Source: Cryptomeria japonica
Lineage: Eukaryota > Streptophyta > Pinopsida > Cupressales > Cupressaceae
Length of the DNA stretch: 64,000 bases
NCBI RefSeq assembly: GCF_030272615.1
Contig: NC_081412.1
Coordinates: 342,173,870 to 342,237,869, forward strand
Direction: 5' to 3'
Part shown: positions 1 to 10,759 of the stretch, piece by piece
Layout: every line of letters starts with the position of its first letter
Position numbering within the stretch: position 1 is the first letter of the stretch
The notes under the pieces: model-generated
The model's input: the letters and a program-made list of their open reading frames with translations, nothing else
What the model was told of the DNA's origin: nothing
The model's database searches: none
Program-made: the position numbers and the translations under genes

Positions 1-1
1 C

Positions 2-619
2 AAAGCTTGTCCGAAGGATGACTTTCCATTGCCAAAAATTGATATGATAGTCAATATGACTGCTGGGTATGAGATGTACTCACTAATGGATGAATTCTCT
101 AGTTATAATCAGATCAAAATAGCTCCTAGGGATCAAGAAAAGACAACTTTCACCTGTGTATGGGGAACCTTTTGCTGGAATGTCATGCCATTTGGACTAA
201 AGAACGCAGGAGAAACTTACCAAAGGGCAGTAACTACTATATTTCATGACATGATGCATAAAAACATGGAAGACTATGTTGGTGACACTTTAGTAAAGAC
301 TATGAAGAGATCCACCCATATTCAAGAGCTAGGCCTCATACTAGACAGAATGGAAAAATTCAAACTTCCGCTAAATCCAAAAAAGTGTGCATTTGGGGTA
401 ACATCGAGGAAATTAATTGGCTACATCATTTCAAAGAAGGGAATCGAGGTTGATCCTGAGAAGGTCCAAGCTATAATGCAAATTCCGCCTCTGAAGAACA
501 TCAATCAAATGAGAAGTTTACAAGGACGTCTCCAATCAATCAGATGCTTTATTTCTCAGCTAGCAGACAAAGCTCAACCTTTCACAAAAGTATTGAGGAA
601 TGAAGTAATATACAACTAG
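2..619 (+). pseudogene. Ty3/gypsy reverse transcriptase domain, 5'-truncated by window edge
   Basis: The reading frame enters from outside the window (KACPKDDFPLPKID just before the first Met) and shows the conserved gypsy RT run MPFGLKNAGETYQRA. Known: this domain copies the element RNA into cDNA inside the virus-like particle. The catalytic YVDD box reads YVGD here (around 275-290), so one catalytic Asp is lost, and the enzyme would be dead even if expressed. The LIGYIISKKGIEVDPEK stretch and the connection region follow normally. The frame stops at a TAG at 617-619, after which homology continues into the RNase H. The call as gypsy RT is firm; the Tat assignment rests on the second RNase H downstream. 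Confidence 0.9.
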
Positions 620-972
620 GATCAGGAATGTGAACAACACCTTCAACAAATCAAATAATACTTGTCTAATCCACCAATATTGATGCCACCTATTCAATGC
701 AAACCATTGGTTCTATACATATCAGCTACTGATTCATCACTGGGGGCACTTTTGGCACAACAGGATGAAAATAAAAAAGAGAGAGATAAATATTACATTA
801 GTAGAACATTGGTGTCCTATGAAATGAGCTACACTATAATAGAAAAGCATGCTTGGCATTAGTGTTTGCATCACAAAAATTGAGACACTACATGTTAGCA
901 CATTCCATCAAGCTAGTAGCTAAGATTGACCCACTCAAATATCTTCTCAACAAAGCAACACTTACTGGATGA
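620..972 (+). pseudogene. Ty3/gypsy RNase H domain fragment
   Basis: Continues directly from the RT. The segment from 662 reads NPPILMPP and then LVLYISATDSSLGALLAQ, the typical start of the gypsy RNase H (the DxS-GA-L pattern), followed by YYISRTLVSYEMSYT, which corresponds to the usual YYLSRTL...ETRY region. Known role: degrades the RNA strand of the RNA/DNA hybrid. The frame is broken by a TAA at 657-659 and a TAG at 860-862, and the part after 862 is readable only by changing frame. No function can remain. The spacing to RT and to the next domain is normal, so no large deletion is evident. Confidence 0.8.
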
Positions 973-1720
973 TTGGCTAAATGGGTCATGGTTCTTACAG
1001 AGTTTGATATTAAATATGTAGACTGCAAAGCCATCAAAGTACAAGTGATTGCAGATCAACTTGCTGATGCTCCACTTGAAGACACACAGCCTCTGGATAT
1101 AGAATTTTCAGATGAATCAATAATGCACCTTACTCAACAATCATGGAAGATGTTCTTTGATGGGTCTTTCACTCAAAATGGTTCTGGTGCTGGAATAATT
1201 TTTATTACTCCTCAAAATTATTCAATCCTGAAGGCTTACAAGATTATTTTCCTTGCACAAACAACATTTCTGAGTATGAAGCTCTAGTAAACGGGGTCAA
1301 GCTAGCTATCAAATTAAAGGTTCTGGAATTACACATCTATGGAGATTCTCAGCTAATCATCAATCAAATCAATGATACATATCAGAATTGAGATGAGAAA
1401 CTAATGCCTTATAAGAGAATGGTGGATGATCTCAAGAAATATTTTACTTTTGTATCATTCCAATAGATTCCCAGATCTACAAACAGAGCAGTAGATGCTA
1501 TGGCCACCTTGGCATCCATACCAGAGTTACAAGAATCTAATTTTTTCTTTGAATTCCTGGTGGAAGAGTTACATAACCCTACCTATGATTCTCCTGAGTC
1601 CCAGATAGTCTATTCTGTTATCGGACATGACTCATCTCGCTACAACCACATTTACTCTTATCTACGTGACCAAATTATCCTCAAAAATCTTACCCATAAT
1701 GAGAAAAGGAACCTAATCTG
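973..1720 (+). pseudogene. Second (Tat-type) RNase H domain and linker
   Basis: After LAKWVMVLTEFDIKY, the end of the first RNase H and its tether, comes a second RNase H-like domain: WKMFFDGSFTQNGSGAGI near 1144-1197, then after a frame change NNISEYEALVNGVKLAIK and LHIYGDSQLIINQI (about 1255-1370). The Asp of FFDGS, the Glu of SEYEAL and the Asp of GDSQL match the expected catalytic acidic residues. Known: a second, archaeal-like RNase H between RNase H and integrase defines the Tat clade. A TGA sits where Arg is expected before LAKW (CGA to TGA), a frameshift lies near 1230-1250, and further stops occur at about 1390 and 1464. Linker sequence then runs to 1720. Confidence 0.8.
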
Positions 1721-2885
1721 AAACGCTTCATGGTACGTCATCATCACTAATGATCTATTTAGGCGAGGTTTGGATGGTACATTTCTTAGGTTTCTATAAA
1801 CTGAAGAGTCTAAATGTGCATTATCGGAAGTCCATGAAGGTATTTGTGGATCTCATTCGAATGTTCTAAATTTAGCTCAGAAACTACTATGGGCTGGCTA
1901 CTACTAGCCAGACATGAAGAAGGACACTATAAAGTTTTCTAAAACTTATGAGAAGTGTCAGCTACATGGGAATCTTATACATTCTCTAGCAAGGGATCTC
2001 ATACCCTTCATTACACATTGGCCTTTTCAGCAATGGGCCTTTGATCTCATTGGTTAAATATATCTTGCATCATCCAACAGACACAAGTTTATCATAATTG
2101 CCATTGAGTATTTAAGTAAGTGGGTAGAAGCGGTTCTGCTCATCAAAGCAATCGATAAACAAGTAGCTCTGTTCATCCTTAACTATATCATCTATAGGTA
2201 TGGGATACCTTCATCCATCATGACTGACAATGGAGGACAATTCAAGAATAAAGATCTAGACTTGCTCTGTGAGAAATTCAAAATCAAACAATAGTGGTCA
2301 TCTATATATTACCCTCAAGGTAATGGACAAGCTAAAGCATCTAACAAAAACCTGTTGATTATCTTACATAGAATAGTGAACAAATCTGGGAAGGATAGGT
2401 ATCTACAGCTCAATCCTACACTATGGGCTTATAGAACAAGTATCATAACACCTACTAGGGCTACACCTTTTTCTTTGGGGTATGGGTCTGAAGCACTATT
2501 ACCTATTGAGGTGGAAATACCATCTTTAAGAGTTTCTTTACAAGGTCTCGTTACTGATGAAGACTATAGAATATCTAGATTGCAAGAACTCGAGTTGTTG
2601 GATGAACGTCGACAAGTGGTGTTTGATCATCTAAGAGTGTATCAAAAGAGAATGTCTAAAGGGTATAATAAGAAGGTTTGACAACAAGAATTTTAGGTTG
2701 GTGACCTTATTCTGAGAGAAAATCAACAGTTTTGAGACAACAAAGAGAAGTTTGAACCCAACTGGCTGGGTCCCTACATCATTACTGCAGTCTTTAGCTC
2801 TGGTGCCTATCAACTCCCAAAATCGGAAGGAGAACAACTTCGTGAACCGATTAACACCATCCACTTGAAAAATTTATTCACTTAG
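1721..2885 (+). pseudogene. Ty3/gypsy integrase, catalytically dead
   Basis: Readable pieces in order: the zinc-binding HHCC region (EVHEGICGSH, then KCQLHG, 1830-1970); the core start WPFQQWAFDLIG (first Asp, near 2044); KFIIIAIEYLSKWVEA; IMTDNGGQF (second Asp, near 2224); and YYPQGNGQAKASNK near 2310-2350. In the last motif the catalytic Glu is Lys (GAA to AAA), so the DDE triad is broken. The C-terminal part WAYRTS...TPFSLGYGSEALLPIE and the end FEPNWLGPYIITAV are well preserved to the stop at 2883-2885. Stops occur at YY*PDMK (Trp expected), at DLIG*IY, before WSS and at V*QQEF (Arg expected). Known role: inserts the cDNA into chromosomes. Confidence 0.88.
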
Positions 2886-4334
2886 CATTCTCTGCTCCAG
2901 CAACCTATACAGCTAAAACGTCCTGAAAAATTCTAAAAATCATAAAAAGTCCTGAAAAAAAAAAGAAAAAGAAAAAATAAGATCTTTGCCAAGCAGGTGA
3001 AAACCTGGCAAATAGGTGCCTCTTGTACTCAAGCGCTCCATCTATCAACGCAACATTGGCATTTCCTCTTTCATTAATCTTCACTTTCACTCGTACATAT
3101 CTTTCAGTCACTTTTGTGACATCCTGATTCGTTGGAACCCTCATGGCTTAAAACTGATTAGTGTCCTAGTCTTAGGTTAATTGACAAAGCATATTACATT
3201 TCCTAAGCAGTATCAACCAAGTCAACTTTATGTCAGTGAAACTTGGTTGTCCACTCCAAGTCAGTCACCTGTCTCTTGACTACTAAAGAGTTTTATCATT
3301 GAGTACACAAGCAAAACAACATTACTGAAAACAATCACTAAACAGTTTGAGCTATGCATGAAATTTTCTTTGTGTGTTGTCTTTTATATTGGTTTTCGAT
3401 TATTATCCTCTGAGTAACTCGAGGAAGTCTATCTTGACTAAGAAGAGCTAGGAATGGGGGCATAATATTTTCTTTGTTTTCTACTTGTAGGAATGATTCT
3501 GATGATCTGGAAACATCTAATCAGCTGGGTGTCTGTGATAAGTGCCTTCACATTAAGGTGAAATCTCCACACATACCTCGACTTTGCTTATTTGTATGCT
3601 ACAGGGAGGTTCACATCATTTCTTTGTCTGTTTTGGGGGAATTTCTTTAAATGTGAAATCCGGGTCCATGCGTAATTTGTCCAACGATATGAACGAAAAA
3701 AGGGTCATTGCGGATAAGATAATTAATATTGCACATGAAAAGAAAGGAACTCTAATCTGCCTACTATGTTTGTTAACGCTCAGTGATGAAACTTAAGCAT
3801 TTCAAATCCAGTGACTAGGTTTATGTTGCATCTCATTTTGCATTTCATGCATTTTGTGAATTTAGAGTGATTTCGGTATGGTAACGATCTCTTTATCTTC
3901 TGAATGAGAGTTGGAAGCATCATCATTTCTTAGCTAAGTGGTTTATTTTTCATCACTTCTCCGATCGAGTACTTGTGTATTGAGATGTTAGTTGCATACA
4001 TACACATTTTATATAGATTCATACACATTCATTTACATTCATCTTATTGCATAGAAAAAAATAAAAATTTGCATTCCTAAATACTCATTTTCATTCATTT
4101 TATTTGCATATGAAAAGAAACAAAAAATAAACATCCATATTCATTTGCATTATATCCATACTAAAAGGATATGCATACATATAGAATAAAGCATATAGAA
4201 AACATCTCATAATCGATCAAAACAAGTACAATGAAGTCAAATCAAGGTCTCATATATATAATGATAAAGTCTTAGTGTAAAAAATAATGTCAAATAACAT
4301 ATACAAACTCCCATCGGAGCAAGAATCGTAAGGG
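2886..4334. other. Non-coding spacer of the Tat element between integrase and antisense gene
   Basis: No convincing coding sequence. It holds an A-rich purine stretch at about 2955-2985, a GGGGGCAT purine motif near 3456 similar to those near 7172 and 7360, and A/T-rich sequence with CATTC/CATTTGCAT microrepeats at about 4010-4160. Interpreted as the 3' spacer of the same retroelement. Confidence 0.5.
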
Positions 4335-6234
4335 CTACAAAAAATACGTGTCTACAAAAACATTAAGAGTTATACAAAAAATATATCTCTCTGCCTCTCC
4401 CTCATCAAAAAGTGGTGGAGGATGTGGAGCCTACTGACCAGGGTCCTGACGAGGTGCCCGAGCTCCCTCAGACCGTACCATGTACTGTGAGTAGGGTACA
4501 ACCTGCTGCGCTAATGGAACTGCTATGCTGTAAGCTACAACATAATAGGCCGCTCGACTGGTCTGATGGAGAACCTGCTGCTACAAAGCGTCTTGCTCTT
4601 CCCTCATCTCTACGACCTGACGATCATGCTCAACCCTAAGCTCTGCTAGCTATCGGTCTCACTCTGCCAGCTGTGTTTGTGCTACTGTCAACTGTGACTG
4701 CAGACCTGCCAAACATGCTCTCATCGATCATGCTGCATCTGCCCCCTGCTCCCTTACAGGCTCTCCGTGTCCATCGCCGCCTCCATCTCCACCTTTGTCT
4801 CCCCCTACTCATCTCTCCTTTGTCTCACCTACCTCGGAGCTACTCGCTCCTCCTCACCTCCACCCTCTAGTACCCTAGCTCCACTCCGTCTGATACCAAT
4901 AGCCCCTAGGGATCCACCCTCTCCTCTCTGCTGCTACCTACCACCAGCTAGTACCCTACTACTACTAGCACTAGGATCACCACCTGCTCTCCTTGGAGCC
5001 TTGGCTTTTTGTCCCTACCTTTGTCCCTATCCTTGTGCCTATGTAGGGGCATCATCCTCAATCTCCTCTATCAGAGGTGCCTGCTCTACCGGATCTGCAA
5101 ATCTAGGGAATGGATGTTGCTGGAACCAATCCCTATACTAGGGAAATACCCCCACATCTACAATATCCTCTAAATAGTCCCACCTAAGCCACTGCAATCC
5201 TATCAACTCTTGCATTCCTAGGGCGTATGATAACCTAGGTCCCCATCCCCATCTCTCCTCCTCTGCATAATGTGCGTATGCAGTAAACTCCTGCGAGATC
5301 CTCTGAGGTCTACCATACTACCTCATCAATCGAGTAACCACAAACCACTCAACCACTATCACTGATCTGCCGATGAGAGGCTGAGTCATGAAAAGGTCTT
5401 TGTGTACAGCTCTCTAGTCATCCCAAGGCTCAAGACCCCTATACGGTCTCCATATGACAACTATCAAATCATCCAGTTGTCGTCTCCAGTACACTGTCTT
5501 GCCTAGATGGGGATGAGTAACATATCTGGAGTATATGTATACAATGGGTTGTTGTGGATCTCTGGCATCATCAACAATCAGTCTGCAAACTGGGAGGTGC
5601 TCCCAAACCCATACCTATAATATCAAAACCCCTGCAGCCATACTCTTCCCCTCTGGGTAAACCACCTCATGCATCTCACGATACATGTGCGCTAGAATAC
5701 AAGAACCCCATCCTAATCTCTAAGGGTGCTACACAAGCCTCTCTAGCATCCTACCCCAGCTACATAAGAAACCCTATTGTCCCCTATCCGGAATAAGAAA
5801 ACAATCGATGAACCCTACTAAGATGCATGCCAATGGAAACTGATCACTGTACCTGGTCATCATGTCATCCCAGCTGATAGATCATGTAAGAATGTCTGCA
5901 TCATAAAAAATACCTGCCTCAGAGCTAGTAGGTCAGGATGTTGTGCTGAATCATAATCTGCCTTATCCCCAGTGAATGGAATCTGAAGAATCCTATATAC
6001 ATCCTCGAGAGTGATAGTCATCTCCCCAACTGGAAAATGAAATGTGTTATGCTAAGAATGGAATCTCTCTATAAGCACAATGAGCATCCCATGATTTACA
6101 TGGATATCAGGCATGTCAAGGAGATGAGTAAAACTGCATAAATCAATATGTGCACTATCCACATCAGATAAATCGTGAACTAATGTCATGGTCAGTGGAT
6201 AGACACATCTGGAAAGAACGTGAGGTAGTCGAAC
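4335..6234 (-). pseudogene. Antisense plant mobile domain (PMD) gene, main exon, decayed
   Basis: Read on the - strand from 6234: VRLPHVLSR, then FHFPVGEMTITLEDVYRIL followed by QIPFTG (about 5980-6055). GEMTxTLEDV-x4-L-x2-P-x2-G is the diagnostic start of the plant mobile domain (Pfam PMD, found in MAIL/MAIN proteins and in transposons). Further on come VWVWEHLPVCR (about 5580), YWRRQLDDLIVVIWRPY (about 5440) and RPQRISQEFTAYAHYAEEE (about 5270), the later PMD part. The C-terminal third is a coiled coil (LAGLQSQLTVAQTQL, about 4690) and a Pro/Gln-rich tail with PHPPPLFDEGEAER (about 4390-4430). At least eight in-frame stops, nearly all TAG where Gln is expected, make it a pseudogene. It lies antisense to the retroelement. 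Inferred: a host PMD gene captured by, or long resident in, the Tat element. Function of PMD in transposons is not established. Confidence 0.8.
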
Positions 6235-6701
6235 CTGCAAGAATCAAATAAAAGATCATCAGAAAATATTTCAAATTATTCTAAAAGACAAGTAAAACAT
6301 CACGCAAATCCAAAACAATAAATTGCAAAATCAAATTTTCAAGTTTGAACCCTAAAAAATGCTCATTGTTTTTCAAACGACATAACACAGTAGAGGCAGA
6401 AACTCATACAAGTCAGGACTGGGTATAGGACGACAAAAGACTCTGATACGACACAAATAAAGCCTTTGAACGACAAAATGGTCTCTTTTGAACAAGCTCG
6501 CACGATACAAGGGTAGGTGTGAAACGATAAAACTAGTGGACTTAAATGACGAAAGAATACAAAGTAGTTTGTCATACGACATAGGATGTCATCTCACATG
6601 ACAAATCGATAAAGCCCGACTTTTACAAAGCTAAAAACTCAAAAAATCAACAAAAAAATTCGAAAATGAAATGATTAAGAGGCTTAAGATCGGTCACTTA
6701 C
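6235..6701 (-). other. Probable spliceosomal intron of the antisense PMD gene
   Basis: On the - strand a donor CG|GTAAGTGACC (6701 downward) and an acceptor TTTGATTCTTGCAG|GTTCGA (ending at 6235) bound a 467-nt A/T-rich segment. Joining them puts YEPT in front of VRLPHV, as expected for a PMD N-terminus, so exon 1 lies at about 6702-6790. Because the gene is antisense, these splice sites do not act on the genomic retroelement RNA, which explains how an intron can survive retrotransposition. Splicing itself is inferred. Confidence 0.6.
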
Positions 6702-7279
6702 CGTTGGCTCATAGTTCCGAGGTCAATTATGTCATCTTTGGCACTCGAATCGATGCTCCTATGTGGGAACCACCATTTTTCTTCACAGAAGGCTTTTTGA
6801 ATTTTCAAACTTGGAGGGTTAAAATGAATTGAAAATGACACTTCCACCCCTTATATAGCCAAAACCCTAATTTTTCAAATTGCTTCGATGGACATGAAAA
6901 TTGTACCCTTAGCTAATTTGCCCATCCTAATTCCATTTTTGGGATCGAAATCAAAATCCGAGATCATTCTCCTAGTCAATTTCAATACAATTTGGACCAC
7001 TTAGCACTTTCATCACAAGCTCATTCTTTCTTCAATTTGCGTTCCATTTTACAGTAATCAACGCTAAATCTTAAAAAATTCCTCTGAATCATTTTTATGC
7101 TCAAATAATTATCATCACTAAACAATTTCCTATAACCGTGTACCCTCTCTATCTTTCGATTTGCGCTCCCGAGGGGGCATACTCGTGACCTTATGACCTC
7201 ACATCTTCAATATCGAGATAATTTTCAAATCTTCATCAAAAGTCAAACAAAAAAATCTTTTTCAACTAAAGAAAATCAA

Positions 7280-7860
7280 ATTCTTATTGCTAAGGGGCGT
7301 CTCAGCTTCATTGCTTCATATCAAGTTGAGATCTCTCGATCATTTGAATCGAATCAATTGCTAGGGGCATATTAGTTTCATTGCTTCAAATCAAGCTGAT
7401 ATTTGTCTTCATCTAAATCAGTCTCTTAACGTTAATCAGTTTCATCGCTTTTCATCAAGCTGATTATTCGTTTAAACTCAATCAAAAGTTTAAAGAGTAT
7501 CTTTGATCACACGCTCAATCTAAGCAGGTGTTCAGTTTCATCGCATCAAATCAAGCTGGACAGTTTATATTCTCTCATCATGTCTTGATCCATCAAGTTC
7601 AAGATCGATTTTACCTTCACTCAGTGTGTATAGTTCAATCAAGTTCTAGATCAGTAAGACCCACTTCTTGATCAATCAAGTTTAAGTTTGGTATCTTTGC
7701 TCTCTATTGGTCCTAGTTCAATCAAGTTCAGGATCGGTTTTGCTTTAATCAACTCTATTCATCTTCATTGCTTCAAATCAAGCTAAACATCTCGCTCTTC
7801 ATCTAGTTTGTGATCAATCAAGTTCAGAACTAGTATCTCCTAGACACATCAACTATTATT
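7280..7860 (+). repeat. Degenerate tandem repeat next to the 3' LTR
   Basis: Variants of two short phrases recur: TTCATTGCTTCAAATCAAGC (7310, 7375, 7440, 7530, 7755) and ATCAAGTTCAAGATCGGTTT-like (7590, 7640, 7675, 7715, 7815). Spacing is irregular, about 60-90 bp. Known: the 3' untranslated region of Tat/Ogre elements is hypervariable and often carries tandem repeats. Confidence 0.6.
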
Positions 7861-7890
7861 TGAATCAACGCGTTTCTCGAACATTAATTC

Positions 7891-7903
7891 AAAGAGGGGA
7901 AAA
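7891..7903 (+). promoter_or_regulatory. Polypurine tract (plus-strand primer) of the Tat element
   Basis: AAAGAGGGGAAAA directly precedes TGTAATACTC, the usual arrangement of a purine-rich RNase H-resistant primer immediately upstream of a 3' LTR. Confidence 0.65.
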
Positions 7904-8760
7904 TGTAATACTCTAAAATTGGTCATCTAAACCATGGGCCCCTAATCTCAACAACATCACCAAGGTCCTAACCAAAGGAAATTAAATCAATCTTGAGCAC
8001 GTTATTAATTCTTCAATCATCAAATATTACATGGCAAATCAATTACTCAATATTAATTAAATATTTATTTAATTAATTGAATCATTCCAAGAATATCATT
8101 TTGATCAATTATCCTATTTAATTTATTAAATATCCTAGAATATTTAATTAATTAATAAATTTGCCATTTAATCATGCAAAAAAGGAATTAATTTATTACA
8201 AAAGAGGAATTAATCACAAAGTAAGAGTTAAATTGAAAATAGAATAAAAGAATTGAATTGAGAGAAATCAAACTTGAGATATTATTTCTTCTTCTAAATT
8301 GAGATTAACTTGAAATAAAAAAAACAATTAAATTGAATTATTAATCATTCTTTAAAATTAGAACTCAAAGCTTTTGAGAAAAAGAAGTTCAGTTGCATTG
8401 AAAAGACTCTTTTCTTGAATAAATCAAAGAATTACCTATTTTTATCACAAGTGCATGGAATTAATTAATTCTATCACCAATGCAACTCGAACTTATAATC
8501 TGAATGCATTTCAATTAAACTATAATTGGAATCTATCTCAAGGTTAACTAAATCTGATTTCTCAATTTTTTCAATTAATCCTAAATTGTGTTTTTTCTTG
8601 ATCTCTCTTGTGAATCTCTATAAATTCAGCCTTCAGCTCTCATTCAAAACACCCTGGAGATTTATTGTTATTATACTCTTTTTTGCTCTGGAGTCATTGA
8701 AGATTTTGTGCTTGCTTTTTGAGATTATTGTATCTTAGTTAAATTTCTTTTTGCATACTT
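7904..8760 (+). repeat. 3' LTR of the Tat element (end approximate)
   Basis: Starts with TG right after the purine tract. It is A/T-rich, with TATAAAT at 8619-8625 followed by CTCTCATT-type sequence, a plausible promoter and start region. The terminal CA and target duplication could not be located, so the end could lie anywhere between about 8.75 and 9.3 kb. Confidence 0.55.
8619..8625 (+). promoter_or_regulatory. TATA box in LTR
   Basis: TATAAAT in the context CTCTATAAATTCAGCC, about 715 bp into the LTR. This is the only good TATA element in the LTR. Confidence 0.45.
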
Positions 8761-9725
8761 CATGATTGCTTGAATATATTCATCCATCTAGCATAATCTT
8801 GCATCCATTTAGCTTAATCTCATACTCATATAGATTAAAATCTTCATCTTGGTGTAGTCTAGTCACTGGTATTGCTTATACAAATCTGAGAGCAATCTTA
8901 TACTCGCATCTTTTAGAAGGCAATTAGTTGATTAGTTATGGTTTTCATCTTCATTCTTATATTTGTCTAACCATACATGTAATGACTTAATTGAAGTGTT
9001 GTTTCTTACAACTTGCATACTAATTCTACTTTTTCACACAGACAATATGTGATGCTAATTATGATGCTCAATTACATATATGATTATACATCGTGTGATG
9101 CTTATGATATATATGTATTTATTGTTTATCAACTTACAAATGTAATGCTTATGATGGTCAATTGATGGTGTTGATTTCATGTATAGTCCTTGTGTGATGC
9201 TGTCACCCTTGGTGGGAATAGGTCATTGACTACAGACATCATCAACCCTTTAGTTGAGGATCCTGCATAGTCTACATAAAGTAAAGGTAAGGAATTGAAA
9301 TTTTTACAATGATTATGATGACAACATCTTTTTTTTATTTAATACTCTTTTTGTCTACAAAGTTCATATTGTTCATGTTGTGTACTATGTAATTTTTAGC
9401 TAACATAAGATAATTGAATTATATGTGTAGGAACCTAAACCCCTTTGATGAGGATCCTGCATAGTTTCATGGATCAACAGGTATAAGTCAATACACCCTA
9501 TAGAAACAGTTTATTTTTAAAAAATTACTTGGAAAACAAACTTCCTTAGTTTTTCAAACCTTGACATTAGCAACAAATCTAATATAGTTATCAACACTTG
9601 AGGCCCCCGTTGGAATTATTCAAATTTTAATCTCAACATCAACTTTAGGGCAAACTTCTTCATCAACATTACCCTCATTTGTAAAATATCTCTCTCATTA
9701 CCAACTAACTCTCTCATTTAATGGA
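8761..9725. other. Junction region without recognised gene
   Basis: A/T-rich. It contains two copies of GAGGATCCTGCATAGT (near 9256 and 9450), the second followed by TTCATGGATCAACAGGTAT, which could be small 5' exons (with GT donors) of the gene that follows. TGTGATGCT phrases recur at about 9048-9200. Confidence 0.35.
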
Positions 9726-10500
9726 GTGCAGGTACCACCAAATAGGTATTTGTTAGATGTGTTTTCCTTGAGTGAGGGAAATGCAGGAATAGAAAATGAA
9801 AGTGAGACATGTAGTAGGTCTACAATAGGGAGATCAACTAGAGGTAAAAAGATTAGAAGAAAATTCAATAAACACATAAAATTTTTCCTTGCTCAAGGGG
9901 GGTCATGATCTTATGATGATGAGACCAAAGGCGACATTGAGGTGCCCTTGAGGTACAAAAATCTACAGAAACAATGGGTACCCAAGAAACTTCCTCCAAT
10001 AAACATCAATTTTGTGTTAACGATAAGATATATCACATAGCACCTTCATCGTTACATGGTTTGGGCCTCTTTTCCATGGACGACATAAAGGTCTATTACA
10101 ACAAAGTTGCTGAATTGATGGAGTTTGTTAGACCTTGTTACAATTACAATAATTGGATGCAGATTGTTCGATATAAAAAAGTATGTGTAGGTATGCACTG
10201 TCAGCAAATTATATACAACAGAAAGATAATGATCAAAGTAAACAAGTGGCTGTATACATTGATGGAAGGCCAAAAGCAGCAGGGAATATTGCAGGTTTTA
10301 TAAATAGTACGCAACCTAGGTCAACTAATAAAAAACCCAATTGCATATTTGAGGCGCGCGAGGGAAATCATGTATTCATATGTGCAATAAAATCAATAAG
10401 TACAGGGGAAGAGCTGCTAATCAATTACAATTTGAATCTTATAGATACAAACAAAGTTACTATCATGGGGGTGGTACATACTATATACCATTTAAATTAA
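9726..10500 (+). pseudogene. SET-like domain protein, frameshifted
   Basis: Readable in three frames: a leader with RGKKIRRKFNKHIKFFLAQ (9830-9900) and WVPKKLPPIN (about 9980); then YHIAPSSLHGLGLFSMDDI (10029-10090); then AVYIDGRPKAAGNIAGFIN followed by PNCIFE (10250-10350) and FICAIKSISTGEELLINYN (10376-10432). HGLGLF, GNIAxFIN...PNC and I-x-GEEL-x-x-(D/N)Y are the N-terminal, pseudoknot and C-terminal signatures of SET lysine methyltransferases. In canonical SET the second motif is FINHSCxPNC. Here the His-Ser-Cys is replaced by a longer STQPRSTNKK insertion, and the final catalytic-type Tyr is in NYN rather than DYG. Two single-base shifts (near 10005 and 10180) and a stop at 9906 suggest a decayed copy unless they mark tiny introns. 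Activity is doubtful. Confidence 0.6.
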
Positions 10501-10759
10501 CTAACCTCCAATTAATGACTCCAATATACCATTTTATTATGAATTTTTTTTGCTAGGTCTATTGGTTTAATTTCGCTAACGTTTTTATATTTTTTCTTTG
10601 TCACGGGGCAACATGGATCCATCACATAGCGCAAACAGGGATGTAGGTTGCGACACTTCTACCGAGTAGGTAAACCTCATTGTAATTGTAGAAATTAGAT
10701 AGAAGCAAACTGTTACATTATTATGTTCTTTTTTTTAGTGTTTTAGACTAATTTTGTAA

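Larger units (their letters stand above)
1..8760 (+). mobile_element. Tat-lineage Ty3/gypsy LTR retrotransposon, 3' half, decayed
   Basis: Seen: pol remnants in the order RT, RNase H, second RNase H, integrase (2-2885), then a 5-kb non-pol region with an antisense gene (4335 to about 6790), a repeat zone (7280-7860), a purine tract (7891-7903) and an LTR beginning TGTAATACTC at 7904. Known: two RNase H domains and a long region between integrase and 3' LTR are hallmarks of the Tat/Ogre lineage, and Tat elements are known to carry extra ORFs there, often antisense. Inferred: all these parts belong to one element whose 5' end lies outside the window. The 3' LTR end could not be fixed because the 5' LTR is absent, so 8760 is an estimate. 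An alternative is that 2.9-8.8 kb belongs to a second, nested element. Confidence 0.65.

Noticed and set aside
1-2885. Endogenous pararetrovirus
   Set aside because: The integrase with HHCC zinc region and the second RNase H identify a Tat retrotransposon; pararetroviruses lack integrase.
2905-3144. 79-residue - strand frame
   Set aside because: It depends on a poly-A tract read as poly-Phe and has no family likeness.
4412-5141. Pro/Leu-rich + strand reading frames
   Set aside because: They are shadows of the antisense PMD gene; the - strand gives family-specific motifs and they do not.
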